From Scenedesmus sp. ARA3 (lineage: Eukaryota > Chlorophyta > Chlorophyceae > Sphaeropleales > Scenedesmaceae), in assembly GCA_004335835.1 (NCBI GenBank), contig RWJK01001220.1, positions 1 to 19,644 on the forward strand: a stretch of DNA of 19,644 bases. The letters are read 5' to 3'. Of this stretch, positions 1 through 10,900 are shown piece after piece (position 1 is the stretch's first letter; the number at the start of each line of letters is the position of its first letter). The notes under the pieces are model-generated. The model made no database searches. It saw nothing but the letters and a program-made list of their open reading frames with translations, and was not told the origin of the DNA. A program made the translations under genes and the position numbers.

Positions 1-88
1 GCAGCAGCAGCGGCAGCAGCAGCAGCAGCAGCGGCAGCAGCAGCAGCAGCAGCGGCAGCAGCATCAGCAGCGGCAGCAACAGCAGCGA
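1..88. repeat. Interrupted CAG/CGG microsatellite at the left edge
   Basis: The window opens inside a CAG array interrupted by single CGG triplets at regular spacing. The clearest part reads as two full CGG(CAG)6 units of 21 bases, then decays into CAG, CAT and CAA variants by about base 88. Its left end lies outside the window. On the minus strand it reads CTG, the orientation seen next to 3' splice sites elsewhere in this window. Confidence 0.9.
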
Positions 89-458
89 CTCAGCAGGCCA
101 CCAAATGTTTCAGGTTGTGAGCGTGTGTGATTAGCAGCTTCATGAGGAGGCGGTTGTTGCTGCAGGGCAGTTTCGATGTTCAGTAGCCGTTGCAGTGCAC
201 CAATGTAACAGTTGCGGGTGACGCCGCAGCACCCTTCGCAGCGTGCTTGATGCATGTCCACTGACATTCTTGCTTGGCTGTACTAGCAAGTGCAAATGCT
301 GACGTGCAGCATGCTGGAGCCGTTCAGCCTTCATCCGTAACCAAAGAGTCAGGCCTTAGGCCAACTGCATGATTGACTTTGATCCACTCTCACTGGGGCC
401 CAAAGGCCTGCATGCAGCAGCTGCAGAGGCTTCACTGCACTGCAGGCCCAGCACCCAC

Positions 459-642
459 CTGCCCACCCCCTCTTGCCATGACCACGAAGTCTCTGTCCCT
501 CCGTTACAGCCGCAGCCATGCTGACACGCCTCCTAGGAGACAGGGAGGAGGACTTGCACGGTACCGCTGCTCGGACCAAAGGTGCCCGCTGCTTGCACAG
601 AGCGGGGGTGCTGTAGGCCGTGTATGCTATTGCAGAACGCAT
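459..642 (-). CDS. Possible first exon of a plastid-targeted protein (partial, tentative)
   Basis: I do not recognise the mature protein. A minus-strand frame begins with ATG at 642 and codes about 61 residues starting MRSAIAYTAY. The first 48 residues have no acidic residue and are rich in Ala, Ser, Arg and Lys, with a VRAAV-C motif near residues 23-29 and RRRVSMAAA near 37-45. This is what chlorophyte chloroplast transit peptides look like. Two donors could end the exon: GTAACG after residue 45 (donor at 507) or GTGGGT after residue 61 (donor at 458). The frame is closed at 349, so splicing is required. The CTG array at the left edge, read on this strand, could be the acceptor end of intron 1, which would put exon 2 outside the window. 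No homology anchors it, and a chance Ala/Arg-rich frame is possible. Confidence 0.35.
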
Positions 643-1527
643 CAAAAGGCTTTAGTGGTGCTGATCTGCAGGCTGCTGAGGGGTACAGCAAGTTCACAGT
701 CGTACGGGCCCCGACGAAAGGTGACTCCCGCGGCGCGAGCCAGGCCAAAAAACGAGCATCAGGGTGTGAGATAGAGCTACCAGACCTTTCAACGGTGCTT
801 GTGAGGTGCTGCGGCTATGAGATCCCGTGTTGAGACCAAACCTATACCCAGGAAGGGCCCTTGAACTTCACGAGTGCGTCCGCCTGACTTTGATCCGATC
901 GTAAAAGTGTTTTTCACCAGACATGTATTTGGCAGCTGGCCAGGTGCACCATGGCGTCTGTACGCTGGTGTCACCTGCAGACTCAGCAGAGCAGCAGCAG
1001 ATGGCACCTGCTGGCAGCACTGTAAAACGGTGACAATGTGCATGCAGGTCATACACTACAAGCACAATGCAATAGAATGCGTACTCACATAGCTGGATGG
1101 TCCCATCACTGCCCACAGCTTTCAAGGGCAGCGTTGCTCCCTCTGCAGATTTCAAAGAATGCGTGCCGTTACAATGCCCATAGCAACGCGAGGATCAGAA
1201 GCAACGGTCACAATTCATCCCAACATCAGCCCCTGCTGCGCTCAGCAGCACTGCTGAGCATGCTAGCTTTCCGCCAACACGCTCACAGCCAGCATTGTAC
1301 TCAAACACCAAGCCACTTTCGGTTGCAACTGACATGAAGAGGGTCTTTACATGAGACATTCACACATGCGTGACCAGAAACAGCAGCATTTGCCACAGCC
1401 CTGGCAGCCGGCATGACCGCGCCTGCGGCCCTCAGCCTGGCCAGGCCCATGCAGCAGGCCTGCTGGCCCTGGCTGACAGCCCGTGCGCATGCCGCACTGC
1501 TGCATCTCACTGCTGCTGCTGCTGCTC
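643..1527. other. Region between the tentative left gene and the proteasome gene
   Basis: This holds the 3' untranslated region of the beta2 proteasome gene at its right side and, if the left exon is real, that gene's promoter. A plus-strand frame at about 633-820 (including GFSGADLQ) and a minus-strand stretch at about 1085-1150 with a GTGAGT donor look mildly protein-like. Neither can be joined to a start or to a recognisable family, so I do not call them genes. Confidence 0.5.
1347..1351 (-). terminator. Candidate poly(A) signal TGTAA for the beta2 proteasome gene
   Basis: TGTAA on the minus strand lies about 180 bases downstream of the beta2 stop codon. TGTAA is the usual polyadenylation signal in chlorophyte algae. 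A second copy lies at 1169-1173. The five-base motif is weak evidence by itself. Confidence 0.4.
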
Positions 1528-4076
1528 CTAGCTGTCTGTCTCCATGGACTCCACACCCTCTATTACCGCCACCTCGCTCAGTGTGACCTTCGTCTTGAGC
1601 ACGGCTGCGGCAGTGGAGCAGCAGCAGCAGCAGCAGCAGGTAGGCAGCAGTCCCTGATGTCAGACAACAGCTGCAAGCACGAAAGCCTGGAACATGCAAT
1701 GTCCAGGCTTCTGCGCTGCTCCATGCATCACTCTCACTACGGCAGCCTTCTGCCACCCACTTGCTGTCCGCACTTGCACCAAGCAAGAGCTGGTGGCGGG
1801 CGCTGGTCATGCAAGGCAGCCTGAGTGCTGCCCTAACACAGCAATTTACAGCACAGGACCGCCCACAACTCCAGAGCTGCTGTGCTGCGCTGCCTCAGTG
1901 GCTCCTGCCCTGCCTGCCCCAACCCTGCTGCGCGCTGCGTGCCACTCACGTGCTGTGCCTGGCGGGTACTTCACGGGGAAGACCCTGCTGTAGGTCTTGG
2001 CCTGCAGGAACTCGTAGTTGCGCAGGTACTCCACGCCGCCCGCAGTGATGATGCACAGGTCCACGTTGGAGCCGGAGCCCAGGTCGTTGTACACGCCGCT
2101 GCGGGGGAGGAGCAGGAGGCGCACAGCAGCAGGAGCAGGGCACACAATGGGCAGCTGACAATAGCTAGCGGCTGGGTCACAGCGTGGCTGTGTGAAGACA
2201 TGTGTATGTTAATAGCAGGCAACGCAAGCCAGGCGATGCACTGCTGCACAGGGGTAAGCATAACTTTGCGTGGAAGGCAGCATAAATTCACAGTGCACAT
2301 GCAACCTGTTTCAAGCAGCAGCGAGCGCTGCAAGCTGCGATGAGACACCGCTGCTCTGTGCTGCGTCCCGCCCCACCTGCGTATGGCGCGTGCCGCCAGC
2401 GCCATGGCCTCCTCCCTGCTCATGTCGTCCTTGTAGCCCGCCTCAAACACGGCCATGGCGTTGAGGCTGCCGCTGCCCATGGTGGCGTACGGCAGCGCGT
2501 CAGTGGAGCCGTGGGGGAAGATCTGGCAGCAGGCGGCGCAGGGATGGGTTGACAAGCAGGCAACAGCAGCAGCAGCAACAGCGCGGGGTCAGTGATTGGC
2601 AGTAGACACACAGCAGGTGCACGTTTATTGAGCTTGAGCATGATGTGATGCCACCACACCAAACCTTGCTGCCTAAACCTTGCTGCTGTGCACCACCATG
2701 CATGCGCTGCCAGCACAAGGCGTTGGTGGGCGCAGCGCTGCCGCCCTGCTGGCCGCCTCACCGTGAAGAGGTGTGGCCCGTGCAGGTCCACGCCGCCCAG
2801 GATGAGCGCGGCGCTCACGTGGCCCTGGTACCTGCAGGAGGGGCAGGACAGGGCGCGGCAGCAGCAGCGCGGGTTGGCACACCACCAAAGCACAGCAAGC
2901 GCAACACACCCAGCTGATCCTGCTGCTGCGACATGGCCATGGTGTGCGGCTGAGCGCACGGCCTGGTGCTCAACCACCGCGCACTGCAGCACGCCAACAC
3001 AGTCTGCTTCCCTGCATGCGGCACAACGGCTGTGCAGTGCCACACCAATGCCTTGCTGTGCTGTGCTGCTGTGCCCTGGTACCTGCTGCTGCATGCTGAT
3101 GTTGCTGCGATTGCTGCGGCGCTGCACCCCAGCTGCACCTCCCGCACTGACCATGCTGCTGCTGCTGCTGCTGCTGCAGCGCACCTGAACAGGTGTGACT
3201 TGAGGAGCGTCATGGCCGTGACCACGCGCGCCTGCCTGCCCGTGGCGTACTTGTGCAGCTCCAGGTGCGACGACACCATGGCTGCGGGGGCAGGGGGTGG
3301 CAGCAAGGTCACGCACGAGTCAGGTGATGCAGAGCATGTGGTGGAGGCAGCGGCACTGCCAGCACCCAGCGCACCAAGCCCTTGGAGGTGCTGGCACTGC
3401 ACACTGCATGCAATGTCAACTGCTGGGCTGGCAGCTGCCTGGCGTCTATGCCTGTGCGCAGCCTGTGCACCACGATCACAGACTGTGCACCACGATTATT
3501 TCAGCTGTTGCTACAGCTGTGGCAACCCTGGCATGTCTGTGGCCGCTGCTGCTGGTCTGCGATTCAGCGCAGCCAGGCCCCAAGCGAGCACCTGTGACAT
3601 TCTCCGTGTCTGCTGCTGTGCCTGCTCCGCAGCAGTAGATGTTGGGCGCTATGAAGTGGATCTTTTCGCAGTTCTTGTCTGCCACTGTGCTGCCTGAGGT
3701 GGAGCGCGTGTCTGCTGCCAGCACCACACCATCCTGCAACGCACAGAAGGCATGCAGGCAGGGGGCAGGGAAGCAACTGGGGCAACCACGCCATGCGGCA
3801 CCAGGCCACACAAACCTGAACAGTTGCCTGCCTGTGCGGTGGAAGCATGTATGCAGCTGCTCCAAATTGTTGACGAGCAGCAAGTGTGCAGCTGCTTGTC
3901 ATGTTCATGCAGCTGCTGCTGCCTGCAGACCTGCCCTGTCGCCAGCGCACCTTGTAGATCACGCCTGCAATGGTGGTGCCCGTCTTCCAGGCCCGTGGTG
4001 GTGGCACGCCCTTGGCCTCCAGCAGTGCGTTGCGCTTGACCAGCTCAAAGTCGAAGCCACCAGCATTGGAGCCCAT
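1528..4076 (-). CDS. PBB1: 20S proteasome beta2 subunit (beta type-7), trypsin-like active subunit
   Basis: The product is a catalytic subunit of the 20S proteasome core, which cleaves after basic residues in cytosol and nucleus. Exons on the minus strand are 4076-3951, 3733-3592, 3281-3185, 2831-2762, 2522-2377, 2098-1950 and 1604-1528. All junctions keep phase and give 268 residues, the normal family length. A 33-residue propeptide ([10 protein letters not shown] start) precedes the mature N-terminal threonine Thr34 in the GTTIAG motif. In mature numbering the catalytic Asp17 (AADTRSTSG) and Lys33 (NCEKIHF) are both present. Later hallmarks are [43 protein letters not shown] and GSGSNVDLC. 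The last exon encodes the C-terminal arm that in this family wraps beta3 and ends METDS. The ATG at 4076 is the only start that gives the family N-terminus. The gene is divergent from the YIPF6 gene. I am very sure of the family and of beta2 rather than another beta subunit. Confidence 0.96.
1619..1639. repeat. (CAG)7 array in beta2 proteasome intron 6
   Basis: Seven uninterrupted CAG triplets on the plus strand. In the gene's sense this is (CTG)7 and ends 14 bases before the last acceptor (intron 1605-1949), where it serves as part of the pyrimidine-containing tract. Confidence 0.9.
3156..3176. repeat. (CTG)7 array in beta2 proteasome intron 3
   Basis: Seven CTG triplets on the plus strand, which is CAG in the gene's sense. 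The array begins eight bases downstream of the exon 3 donor (intron 2832-3184). Confidence 0.9.
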
Positions 4077-4670
4077 CCTGTGCTGCTGCTGCTTCAGTTG
4101 CTACTGATCCTCAGCCACTGCTGACCCTGAGCCTGTCCGCCCAGCACGTACGCTTGGATCAGTCTTAAAGGAGTCAGTAAAAAGGATCACAGCAGCTGTG
4201 TCGCCTGCAACGCGGACGGGATGTGGGATGTGGTGAGTCTCGCAAGCTGTATGTCAGGGCTCGTTTGATGGGTGCAACCGAGATCCTGTATGCTTGATCA
4301 AGTGACAATCATGCAAGCCAAACTTGCTTCTTGGTGCTTGAAAGACACCCAAGCTCCGGGCGTTGTACCTCTTCAATGACAAGACCCAACCGCCAGTCAC
4401 TGGCTTAAGAGCGAGGCTGTACGAGTAGTACGTGCTGAACTGACGTGATTTGTTGTTACCGGACCAGCTGAGCCCACAGCACACGCAACCAACGCACTTT
4501 AGACACTGCTGTGCTCTGTAGCTCAGCCGTGCCTGCTGCTGAATCGCTTCTTCAAACTCTAAGGGCCGTAGACACTCAGTTTTCGTAGCAGCAGTGCAAC
4601 TGCAGGTCTGGCTGAAGCTGCAACACAGGACAGGACATAGAACAGCAGACAGCAGTGGTGGCGCAACAGC
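4077..4670. promoter_or_regulatory. Divergent intergenic region between beta2 proteasome and YIPF6 genes
   Basis: About 0.6 kb separates the two outward-facing start codons, so it must hold both 5' untranslated regions and both promoters. I see no TATA box at a convincing position. There is one TGGGC (GCCCA near 4470), a core reported in plant proteasome-related promoters, but a five-base match is not evidence. The open frames here are not protein-like. Confidence 0.55.
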
Positions 4671-6706
4671 ATGGCATGGCCAGAGCGGACAGAGACAGAG
4701 AGGGTAAGGGTTGAGATGTCTATAAGGCATATTTAGTCCAAAACCCAACGGGCAGCACCCATTGTATGCGTGTATCCACTACCCCCAGATGCTGGCAGTG
4801 CGCAACCAGCAGCTGCATGCACATGCTCACTCGTTGATGCGTTTACCCTGTTATGTTGTCCTGGTTCCCCCGCTTGCAGCTCTTTGGAGACAGCGTGCCA
4901 TCAGTGCCGCTGTCTTCCACTGGCAATGTCGCACCAGTACAAGGCAGCAGCCTAGCGCCACTAGCGCCCCCGCCACTGCAGGGCACCAGCCTAGGCTTTG
5001 GCTCAGCAGCTGATGAGAACACGCTTGACGAGCCGGTGTGGGCCACGCTCAAGCGTGACGTGCTCACCATAGGCCGCAACCTGCGCAGCGTGCTGATACC
5101 CGTCAACTGGGACTTCCAGAATCACCAGGCAGCGCTGCACAACTGGGACCTGTGGGGGCCGCTGGTGCGTGGCGCGGCTGCAGCAGGCTGTACAGGCGTG
5201 CGCGGCGCGTGTGTGGCACGTACACATGTATAGCTGCCGTGTAGCAGCTGCATACAGCAGTGGTTGCCGTGTCCAGCAGTGTGTGTGGCGCTCCACAGTT
5301 GCGACAGCAACAGTGGCATGCCTCGACGCATGCGCTGGGCAGTGCTAGGCGGCATCCTGCTGATGGCGCCCAGCCTTGCGTAGCAGTTGGAGGCGGTGCG
5401 TCCATGGCGTTGCGTGTTGGATGGCGCCGTAGCACCAGCACCAATGATATGCGCAGTTGACACCTCTGGAATTGTCTTGCACAGTGCACAGGCGCCCTGC
5501 CCCTCACCCTTTCTATGCTGCCATCCTGCGCAGATCTTCATGCTGGGCCTGGCCATCACACTGTCGGCAGGGGAGAAGAAGCCCTCAGACGTGTTCGCGG
5601 TGCGGGCACAGCAGCCAGCGCGGACAAGCACAGCAGCGCGGCGGCCACTTTGTGCCGCATGTTCAGCAGCAACTGATGAACTGCCAGAGGTTGTTGCACA
5701 ACATCTGCCTGCTGGTGATTGTAAGGGAATACTGTCAGCCCAGCGTCTAGCCACCAGGAGCAGCTGTAGGAGTGGTTGCAGCATACCACACCACGTCTGT
5801 TGGCAGCAGTAGGCTGAGGCGGTTGTGCCATCTGTTACTTTTGCCGCCGTTGCCCCTTCTCCTCCCCCCAGCTGGTGTTCACTGAGGTGGCGCTGGGCGC
5901 GGTGGTGCTGACCATCAACGTCATCCTGCTGGGCGGCTCCATCGTGTTCTTCCAGAGCCTGTGCCTCATCGGCTACTGCCTCTTCCCCATCGTCATCGCG
6001 GCCATCGTGTGCACGCTCGTCAAGCTCTCGGTGAGGCTCGGCAGCCGCGCCAGGCTGCGCAGCATGAGTGCCCTGTGCTGTGCTGATCATCTGCGCCATG
6101 CATATTTGACGTAGCGTCCTGTTGCATGCATTTGGTGCTGACTGCATCCTGCTGCTGCCTGCCGCTGCCTGCCTGCGCGCCTGCAGTGGGTGCGCACGCT
6201 GGTGCTGGTGCTGTGCCTGGGCTGGGCGTCGTTTGCGACCATCCCCTTCATAGGCAAGACCGTGTCCAGCGAGTGAGTGGACGGCGGCAACAGCGGCGCC
6301 TGTTGCATGCCTGCTGGTGCAGAGTCAGCTTTGGAGATAGTGTACAATAGTACATTGATTCCATTATCATCAGATCACTCATCCAGCCATGGCATTAGTA
6401 GAGGTAGTGCAGTGTGACAGCAGGTGCACCTGCAATTAGTTGTGTCAGTTGCACTGCTGCTGCTGTGGTCATCCAGCAGATGCTCCTTGCCAGTGTGTGC
6501 AGACTTCTTATCAGCCTGCCAGTTTGCGGCAATGTGCAGCCTTTCAGGTCCTGTGCTTGCATGCTGGCTGTTGAGCATGCATGGCCGAAACCGATTCACA
6601 CTGTGTGTCGTGCTGCTGCTCTGTGTGCAGGCGGCGTGCGCTGGCAGTGTACCCTGTGCTGCTGATGTACGTGTCCATCGGCTGGCTGGCGCTGGTGAAG
6701 AGCTAG
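4671..6706 (+). CDS. YIPF6: Yip1-domain membrane protein, YIPF6 type
   Basis: This is a multi-pass Golgi/ER membrane protein of the Yip1 family, whose members work with Rab GTPases in vesicle trafficking. Exons are 4671-4703 (inferred), 4880-5164, 5534-5599, 5872-6030, 6187-6272 and 6631-6706, giving 234 residues, close to the animal YIPF6 length. The soluble N-terminus is Pro/Ser-rich and leads into the family signature DEPVWATLKRDVLTIGRNL and the NWDLWGPL motif. Five hydrophobic segments follow at about residues 105-118, 126-149, 153-179, 182-204 and 216-233, including NVILLGGSIVFFQSL and GYCLFPIVIAAI. The N-terminus is the uncertain part. ATG 4671 encodes MAWPERTETER and joins in phase through a GTAAGG donor to a CGCTTGCAG acceptor. 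An alternative ATG at 4853 reads through that acceptor and gives 232 residues. The C-terminus VKS at 6706 is firm. Function in this alga is inferred from the family. Confidence 0.93.
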
Positions 6707-7217
6707 CTGGGGAAGAGCTAGCTCAACGGGCGTCAGCCTGGTCGCCATGCTGCTGTACATGTAACAAACTTTCTGCCGGTTTCCTTTGACCGTTGCTTGT
6801 CCGAGACAATGATTCTGTCGGTCTCGATCTGGCATGCGTTGAGAGTGCACCTGCAACAAGTTATCCTGAGGACACACCTGTGTTCAGGCATGACTAAACT
6901 GACATGTTATGGGCAGTGCCCGTACTTCAGCAGCAAATACTTGCTACGAACTTGATTTGTGTAAAGCAAACAGAACCCCAAAGCGACTGTATCAGCAACC
7001 GCGTCAAGCTTGCTTACGGTGCCGTTCCAGGGTTCGTCAGTCGTGTAGCTGTGCTTTTCTTAAACACTTAAAACAAAGTATTTCTAACCTACATTACATT
7101 TGACGGCGCTGAAGGGCTCGCAACGTTCGCCTGTGTCACTGCCGCTTGCTATGGCTGCCAGTTGAGGTCTCGAGCGTATCAGCAGCCGGCGCTGTCTAAA
7201 CACCCCCAAGAGCCACC
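6707..7217. other. Intergenic region between YIPF6 and NOL10 genes
   Basis: It contains the YIPF6 3' untranslated region and the NOL10 promoter with the 5' untranslated region. The only motif I can name is a TGTAA at 6760-6764. A 12-base direct repeat, GAAGAGCTAGCT, starts in the YIPF6 stop region (6697-6708) and recurs at 6712-6723. No other gene is visible. Confidence 0.6.
6760..6764 (+). terminator. Candidate poly(A) signal TGTAA for the YIPF6 gene
   Basis: TGTAA lies 54 bases after the YIPF6 stop codon, in a context (ACATGTAACAAA) followed by lower-GC sequence. This is the expected chlorophyte signal, though the implied 3' untranslated region is short. Confidence 0.45.
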
Positions 7218-7966
7218 ATGGCGCTGAAAGTATCTGCTCCAGATGGCGTCAAGGTCAGTTGGGGCTGTGCACAACTGGCAGCAGTGACAGCAGCAGTGAC
7301 AGCAGCAGTAGCAGCAGCAGCAATGATGCTGTTGCTGCTTGTAACACTGCTAGTCGTGGTTCCATTTGTATTTATGTTTAGTAGCTGAGTACGAAGCTTG
7401 CGTCGAGATGCCAGCGACTCAGCTTTCTAAATAGCAGCCAGCCTGACGCACAGCACCGCCCGCTTGCCATGCATCGCAGCACCTGCATCCCCTGCTCGTA
7501 TGCGGCATGCTCTTGCTTGCTTACACGTACAACTGCTGCCTCAGGTGTACACTGTGGGCAGTGGCAAGACCATGCCTGCATGGCTGTCGGAGGCCAAGAA
7601 GCGTGCACTGCGCAAGGACGAGGACTACAGGTGGGGGCGGCAGCCCGCAGCGGGGGAGCAAGCAGCAGCATGTAGTGCGACTGTGCGGCTGCCAGTTGTT
7701 AGCCTGTTACCGGACAGCAGCCGCCATGGTGAGCTGCATGTGCTCTGCAGCTTTTGCCACCCAACGCGTTGGGGCGATGCAGCCGTCTTGCGCTGTTCAA
7801 CCAGCACCTTGTGGGCAGTTGCAGATGAAAGAGGTATCAGCGTGGCGACAGCCACACTGGTCAACAGGCAGGGCAGCAGGGCAGCCAAACCAGCTGCGCT
7901 CAGCAATTGCTGCCAGCAGCCTGCCTTCTGGCCTGCCCTGTGGGTGCGTGCTGCGTCTATACCACC

Positions 7967-7998
<32 letters not shown>

Positions 7999-10900
7999 AG
8001 GCGTCGTCTGGAGCTGCTGCAGGACCTGCAGTTCCCCAACGCCTGCCAGCGCATCAAGGTCACGCCAGACCAGCAGTACCTCTACGCCACTGGCTACCAC
8101 CCGCCCATGGTGAGCGGGCAGGGCCGGCAGCAGCAGCAGCAGCAGTACAGCAGGCACACGCCAGCAGAGCAACGCAGCAGAGGACTGCCAGCAGCAGAGC
8201 GCGCTGCAGTACAAGCTGCCAACACTGCAGTGCTGGTGGCCAGCTGCAGGCAGCATCGTTGCTGGGGCAGCAGTAGCAGGCTGCTGGGGTGGTGGCCTTG
8301 CAGGTGGCTGCCAGCTGGGTGTGGCGCTAGCAGTGGGGTACAGATGCGGCCCTGCACTGCTCAAGGCTTGGCTCATGGCCAGCAACCACATGCGCAGAGC
8401 AGTGTGATGCATGACGATGCCTGGCAATGCTTGCCTGTTGTCCCTGGCGCCGCTGAGGCCTCAGGGCACTCCAGCAGGCGCTGCCTCATGTGCTACTGTC
8501 AGTCGCGTGCATCCCTGCCAGGATGCATTGGCCAACTCAGCCTGCTGCTGCCCCACATCACCACAACATCGTGCGCCGCCCCCTGCCCCCTTGCCGCAGG
8601 TGAAGCTGTACGACCTGCACCACCTGAGCCTCAAGTTTGACAGGCACCTTGACGCGGAGGTGGTGGACTTCACCATCCTCAGCGACGACTACAGCAAGGC
8701 GGCCTTCCTGTGCACAGGTGAGCCGGCAGCAGCTACTGCTGCAGGGCGGGTGCGCAAAGCAGCAGCTGCCGCAGCGAGCAGGGCAGGCTCAGCTGGTGCT
8801 TGCAGACGACTCGTGCTGTAGCAGCACATCAGCACTACAAGCCGTGCGCACAGCAGGCTTCATCAGCAGAGCCCTGACAAACAGCCTGTTCACGCGCTTT
8901 CGGCACCTGCCTGCCGCTGCAGACCGCTCCGTGTCCTTCCACGCGCGCTTTGGGGCCTACTTCCGCACGCGCACGCCGCGCCAGGGCCGCGACCTGGCCT
9001 ACGCGCCCTTCACCGCTGAGCTGCTGGTGGCTGGCAGCGCCCCCGAGGTGTGGCGGCTGAGCCTGGCTGAGGGCCGCTTCATGAGCCCACTGCCAGCCAA
9101 GTCGCCAGGCATCAACGCCGTAGGTGCGTGGCTGCGCTGGGCTGGCGGCAAAGCAAAGGCAGGGTGTGTGCAGCGTATCTGTGTGTTGGCGACGTCAGGG
9201 CTGTGCGCAACACATGCGCACGTGTGGGGGGAGGCAGTCCTGCCTGCTGGGATATGCTTGCACAGGCTTGGTGTGTTGGTTGTGCTGTTCAGTGCTATGT
9301 ACGTATGCGGTGGTTGCTACTTGTGCACTCTACCCATGCTGCTCACGGTTGTGCTTGTGCCCTCCTGCTGGCGTTGCCAGGCCTGAGCCCCAGCCATGGC
9401 TTGTTTGCTGCTGCTGGCGAGGATGGGCTGCTGGAGTGCTTCGACCTGCGCTCACGCAGCAGCATCGCAACACTGGACGCGGCGGCAGCAGCTGGCGCCC
9501 CAGGTGCGCGCGCTACGCTGTAGCGGCAGGGCTGTGCAGGCTGAAATGCAGGCTGCACAGGTCATAGCTCTGCAACAGCATGCACTGCATGCCTGTGATT
9601 GGTTGCAGCAAGCCTGATCTCTTACAGCCATGCATCAGGTTTCAACACCAAAAGATGCCTGAAGTCACCCTGTAACTGACCCTGCCTTACTGCCCCCTGT
9701 CTGTTGCCGCGCGCGCTGCCGCTGCGCGCCTGCAGGTGCGCAGCTGACTGCGCTGTGCTTTGACGAGGGTGGGCTGCAGCTGGCTGCGGGCACCAGCAGC
9801 GGCCTGGTGGGGCTGTGGGACCTGCGGCAGCGCGCTCCGCTGCTGGTGAAGGACCACATGTACGGCGCAGCCATACGCGACATCAAGTTCCACAGCGGAG
9901 GGGTGAGCCGGGGGGAGAGGGCGGCTGCAGGTGGCTGGCTGGAACTTTGCATTGCACTGCTGTGTAACCACACAGGCTGTGATCGTGCGTCATCTGCAAG
10001 CACTTTGGGTGTAGCATTGCAGCTAGCTGCTGCTGTGTCAAACTGCTGGTAACTGCATGCTCTGGCTCATGCCTTTGCTGCTGCCCTTTCCTGTTGAGCG
10101 ACCGCAGGCCAGTGGCGGCAGCTCACTGGACAAGCGGCGCATCATATCCACTGACAGGCACATCGTCAAGGTGGGTGGCTTGGTTGGGGCCGGGGCAGCG
10201 CCAGCACGGCACGCTGCTGGGGCATGCACTGCCGCGTCCTGGCATCACGCTGCATGGTTCTGCGCAAGAAGCCAATGTATGCGGCCCTTTGCCGTTGCTG
10301 CTATACTGTGTGCAGCGGGATGCATGGCTGACAGATCATGTGTGTACTGCCGTGGACAAGCGGCACATCACAGCTGCCGTTCCCGCTTAGCAGCTTCTCA
10401 CAGCCGCCTGCTGCCAGCAGTCCTTGCAGACTGGCGAGCCCCTTTCACTGTGTTGTCGTGACTGAGCAGCCCCCCTGCCCTGCTGCCGGCTCAGATCTGG
10501 GATGCAACTGACGGCTCCGCTTACACCTCCATTGAGCCTGCTGACGGCGCCGACATCAACGACGCCTGCCTGTGGCCCGGCAGCGGGCTGCTGCTGCTGG
10601 GCGGCGACACGTCCCGCATCGGCTCCTACTTTGTGCCCAGCCTGGGCCCCGCCCCGCGCTGGTGCAGCTTCCTGGAGGGGCTGACTGAGGAGCTGGAGGA
10701 GGCCGCGCCCACAGTGTACGACGACTACAGGTGAGGGCGGTGGGGTGCCCTTGAGGCGGTTTGACTTGCGTGCGACTCGCGTCTGACACACGCTGGGAAG
10801 GGGTGTGCACAGCGGATTGTGGTGTGCGTGTGGGATGCAGCATCATTGACCATGTTGGTGTGGAACTCTGTCAATCGTTGTAGCGCTCAGGCTGCAATGC

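Noticed and set aside
868..1155. Minus-strand stretch encoding ATLPLKAVGSDGTIQL with a GTGAGT donor near 1090
   Set aside because: It is short and lies in the beta2 gene's 3' side. It has no start or partner exon and no recognisable family.
5122..6147. Long open frame of about 341 codons on the minus strand across the YIPF6 gene
   Set aside because: It is antisense to verified YIPF6 exons and introns, and its composition is that of reversed GC-rich coding sequence with no domain.
6697..6723. Direct repeat GAAGAGCTAGCT duplicated over the YIPF6 stop codon
   Set aside because: It is a small duplication just after the stop that does not change the protein; no function is apparent.
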